Source of the DNA: Dehalococcoidia bacterium
Lineage (GTDB): Bacteria; Chloroflexota; Dehalococcoidia; Lucifugimonadales; UBA3495
Assembly: GCA_022823105.1 (NCBI GenBank)
Contig: JAJDXU010000343.1
Location: 1-5,974 of the forward strand
Direction of reading: 5' to 3'
Length of the DNA stretch: 5,974 bases
Shown here: one piece after another, positions 4,942 to 5,974 of the stretch
Layout of the letters: the number at the start of each line of letters is the position of its first letter
Position numbering within the stretch: position 1 is the stretch's first letter
The notes under the pieces: model-generated
The model's database searches: none
Seen by the model: the letters and a program-made list of their open reading frames with translations, nothing else
What the model was told of the DNA's origin: nothing
Position numbers and translations under genes: made by a program

Positions 4942-5974
4942 TCAGCCAGAGTTCGTCAGCCTCCGCCTTTTTGCTCCCGGGGATTCATACAAGACCCCGG
5001 CGTCAATCAACGCAGCCACATCCTCGTTTGAGTAATCCAGGCGCTGGGTCAGCACCTCGTAATTGTGCTCGCCCAGTTGCGGGGCCGGACCGCTCACCGC
5101 AGCGGGGGTTGCCGAGAAGCGGTACGGCGGGGACACCACGCCGACCGGGCCGACCTCCGGGTATTGAATCTGCTGGAACGCGCCACGTTGATTGTAGTGT
5201 GGATGCCGCCAGATATCCTCCTGCGACAGCACCGGCCCAGAAGAGATCCGCGCCTCGGCCAGCACCAGCAGGGCTGCCTCGTCGTCCGGTAGGGTCTGCA
5301 GCCAATTCTCTATGATGCTCACGACTTCGTCGCGCCGTTCGACCCGGTTGTCATCCGTCAGGTAGTGGGGATCGTCGATCATATCCGCCCGACCCATGCA
5401 CTCGCACAGCCGGCCCCACGCGCTGTTGGGCCCCTGCCCCGGCGCTTGCAGCGATATGTATCCGTCCCGGGCCTTCAGTATGCCCATGGGAAAGGTGTAG
5501 GTGTTCTGCTCTCCGTTGCGGTAGTGCAGCGGTGTCCCATGGTTGGCCGCCACGTGGGGCATGGCCAGCGAGTCCAGGAACAGCAGGCTGTCGATCATGG
5601 ACAGGTCGATGTACTGTCCCTCGCCCGTCCGCTGCCGGTGAAACAGCGCGTAGCCCACGGCCATCGCCCCGGTCATGCCGGTGATGGTGTCGCCGATTCC
5701 GCCCCCGATGGTGTACGGCGCGCCGTCCCGCTCGCCGGTGATCCAGTTGAGACCACTCACGGCCTGCGCCACGGGATCGGTGCAGACGTGTTCGGGATTA
5801 TGGGCGAACCCCTCCTGCCCGTAGCCCGTCATGGAGCACATGATGATGCTCGGGTTAAGTTTGCGGAGGTTGGGATAGTCCAGGCCATAGCTCCGCACCA
5901 CGTGGGGCGTGTAGTTCTCCACGAACACGTCGGCCCGTTTCACCAGCGCATGGACGATCTCACGCCCGGCGTCA
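4942..5974 (-). CDS. CaiB/BaiF family III CoA-transferase, N-terminus missing
   Basis: Family III enzymes move CoA between carboxylic acids in the cytoplasm through an enzyme-bound anhydride on a conserved Asp; known members act on formate/oxalate, carnitine, succinate/malate or bile-acid substrates. The frame enters the window as DAGREIVHALVKRADVFVEN and ends at the TGA at 4942-4944, giving 343 residues here against a usual length near 400, so about 50-70 N-terminal residues are off-window. Family signatures are clear: ADVFVENYTP, LNPSIIMCSMTGYGQEG, TDPVAQAVSGLNWITGE and GQYIDLSMIDSLLF. The Asp in SMID (codon at 5590-5592) aligns with the catalytic Asp of formyl-CoA transferase. The small-domain and C-terminal parts (about 5060-5450) include LAEARISSGPVLSQEDIW and the family-like APQLGEHNYEVL. 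The GTG at 5941-5943 is internal and not the start. The gene is convergent with the secreted-protein gene. The substrate cannot be deduced from this sequence. Confidence 0.92.
   Translation of the reverse strand, partial: DAGREIVHALVKRADVFVENYTPHVVRSYGLDYPNLRKLNPSIIMCSMTGYGQEGFAHNPEHVCTDPVAQAVSGLNWITGERDGAPYTIGGGIGDTITGMTGAMAVGYALFHRQRTGEGQYIDLSMIDSLLFLDSLAMPHVAANHGTPLHYRNGEQNTYTFPMGILKARDGYISLQAPGQGPNSAWGRLCECMGRADMIDDPHYLTDDNRVERRDEVVSIIENWLQTLPDDEAALLVLAEARISSGPVLSQEDIWRHPHYNQRGAFQQIQYPEVGPVGVVSPPYRFSATPAAVSGPAPQLGEHNYEVLTQRLDYSNEDVAALIDAGVLYESPGAKRRRLTNSG

Noticed and set aside
4528..5035. Overlapping small frames on both strands between 4528 and 5035
   Set aside because: The products are Arg/Pro-rich, lack domains and ribosome binding sites, and the right part overlaps the CoA-transferase, which is the real gene there.

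Overview
The window is GC-rich bacterial DNA with three blocks: a truncated insertion sequence on the left (minus strand), one large secreted repeat-protein gene in the middle (plus strand), and a truncated family III CoA-transferase gene on the right (minus strand, convergent with the middle gene). Nothing here fixes the taxonomy. The repeat style of the secreted protein and the CaiB-type CoA-transferase suggest, by inference only, a free-living or host-associated marine-type bacterium from a high-GC lineage. No rRNA, tRNA or CRISPR array was seen.

Positions 1-599 hold the 5' part of an ISAs1-family element. Its transposase starts at 518, is read leftwards, and runs off the window after 172 codons. 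It carries the N-terminal associated domain and the first catalytic Asp. A 15-nt palindrome (27-41) sits in an apparent three-codon in-frame insertion. From 600 to 1046 there is no convincing gene. This stretch is a leader with two clean hairpins, an isolated TATAAT, and two copies of a 13-nt motif.

Positions 1047-4484 are one continuous reading frame interrupted by a single in-frame TGA (1269-1271). The first 74 codons encode a signal peptide and the start of a Calx-beta-like domain. The remaining 1066 codons finish that domain and add six tandem domains of about 125 residues, each with a DxDxDG-type motif. A SWM/SwmB-like domain and a C-terminal beta-sandwich-like domain follow. The reading frame does not change across the TGA and domain homology appears to cross it, so this is most simply one gene with a nonsense mutation, a sequencing error, or a readthrough or restart site. 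A strong 14-bp hairpin follows the stop at 4501-4548.

Positions 4549-4941 carry no supported gene but include a third copy of the 13-nt motif and a second hairpin. Positions 4942-5974 encode most of a CaiB/BaiF CoA-transferase with its catalytic Asp; its N-terminus lies beyond the window. The three genes show no obvious functional link. The insertion sequence and the surface-protein gene give the left part an accessory character, while the CoA-transferase is ordinary metabolism.
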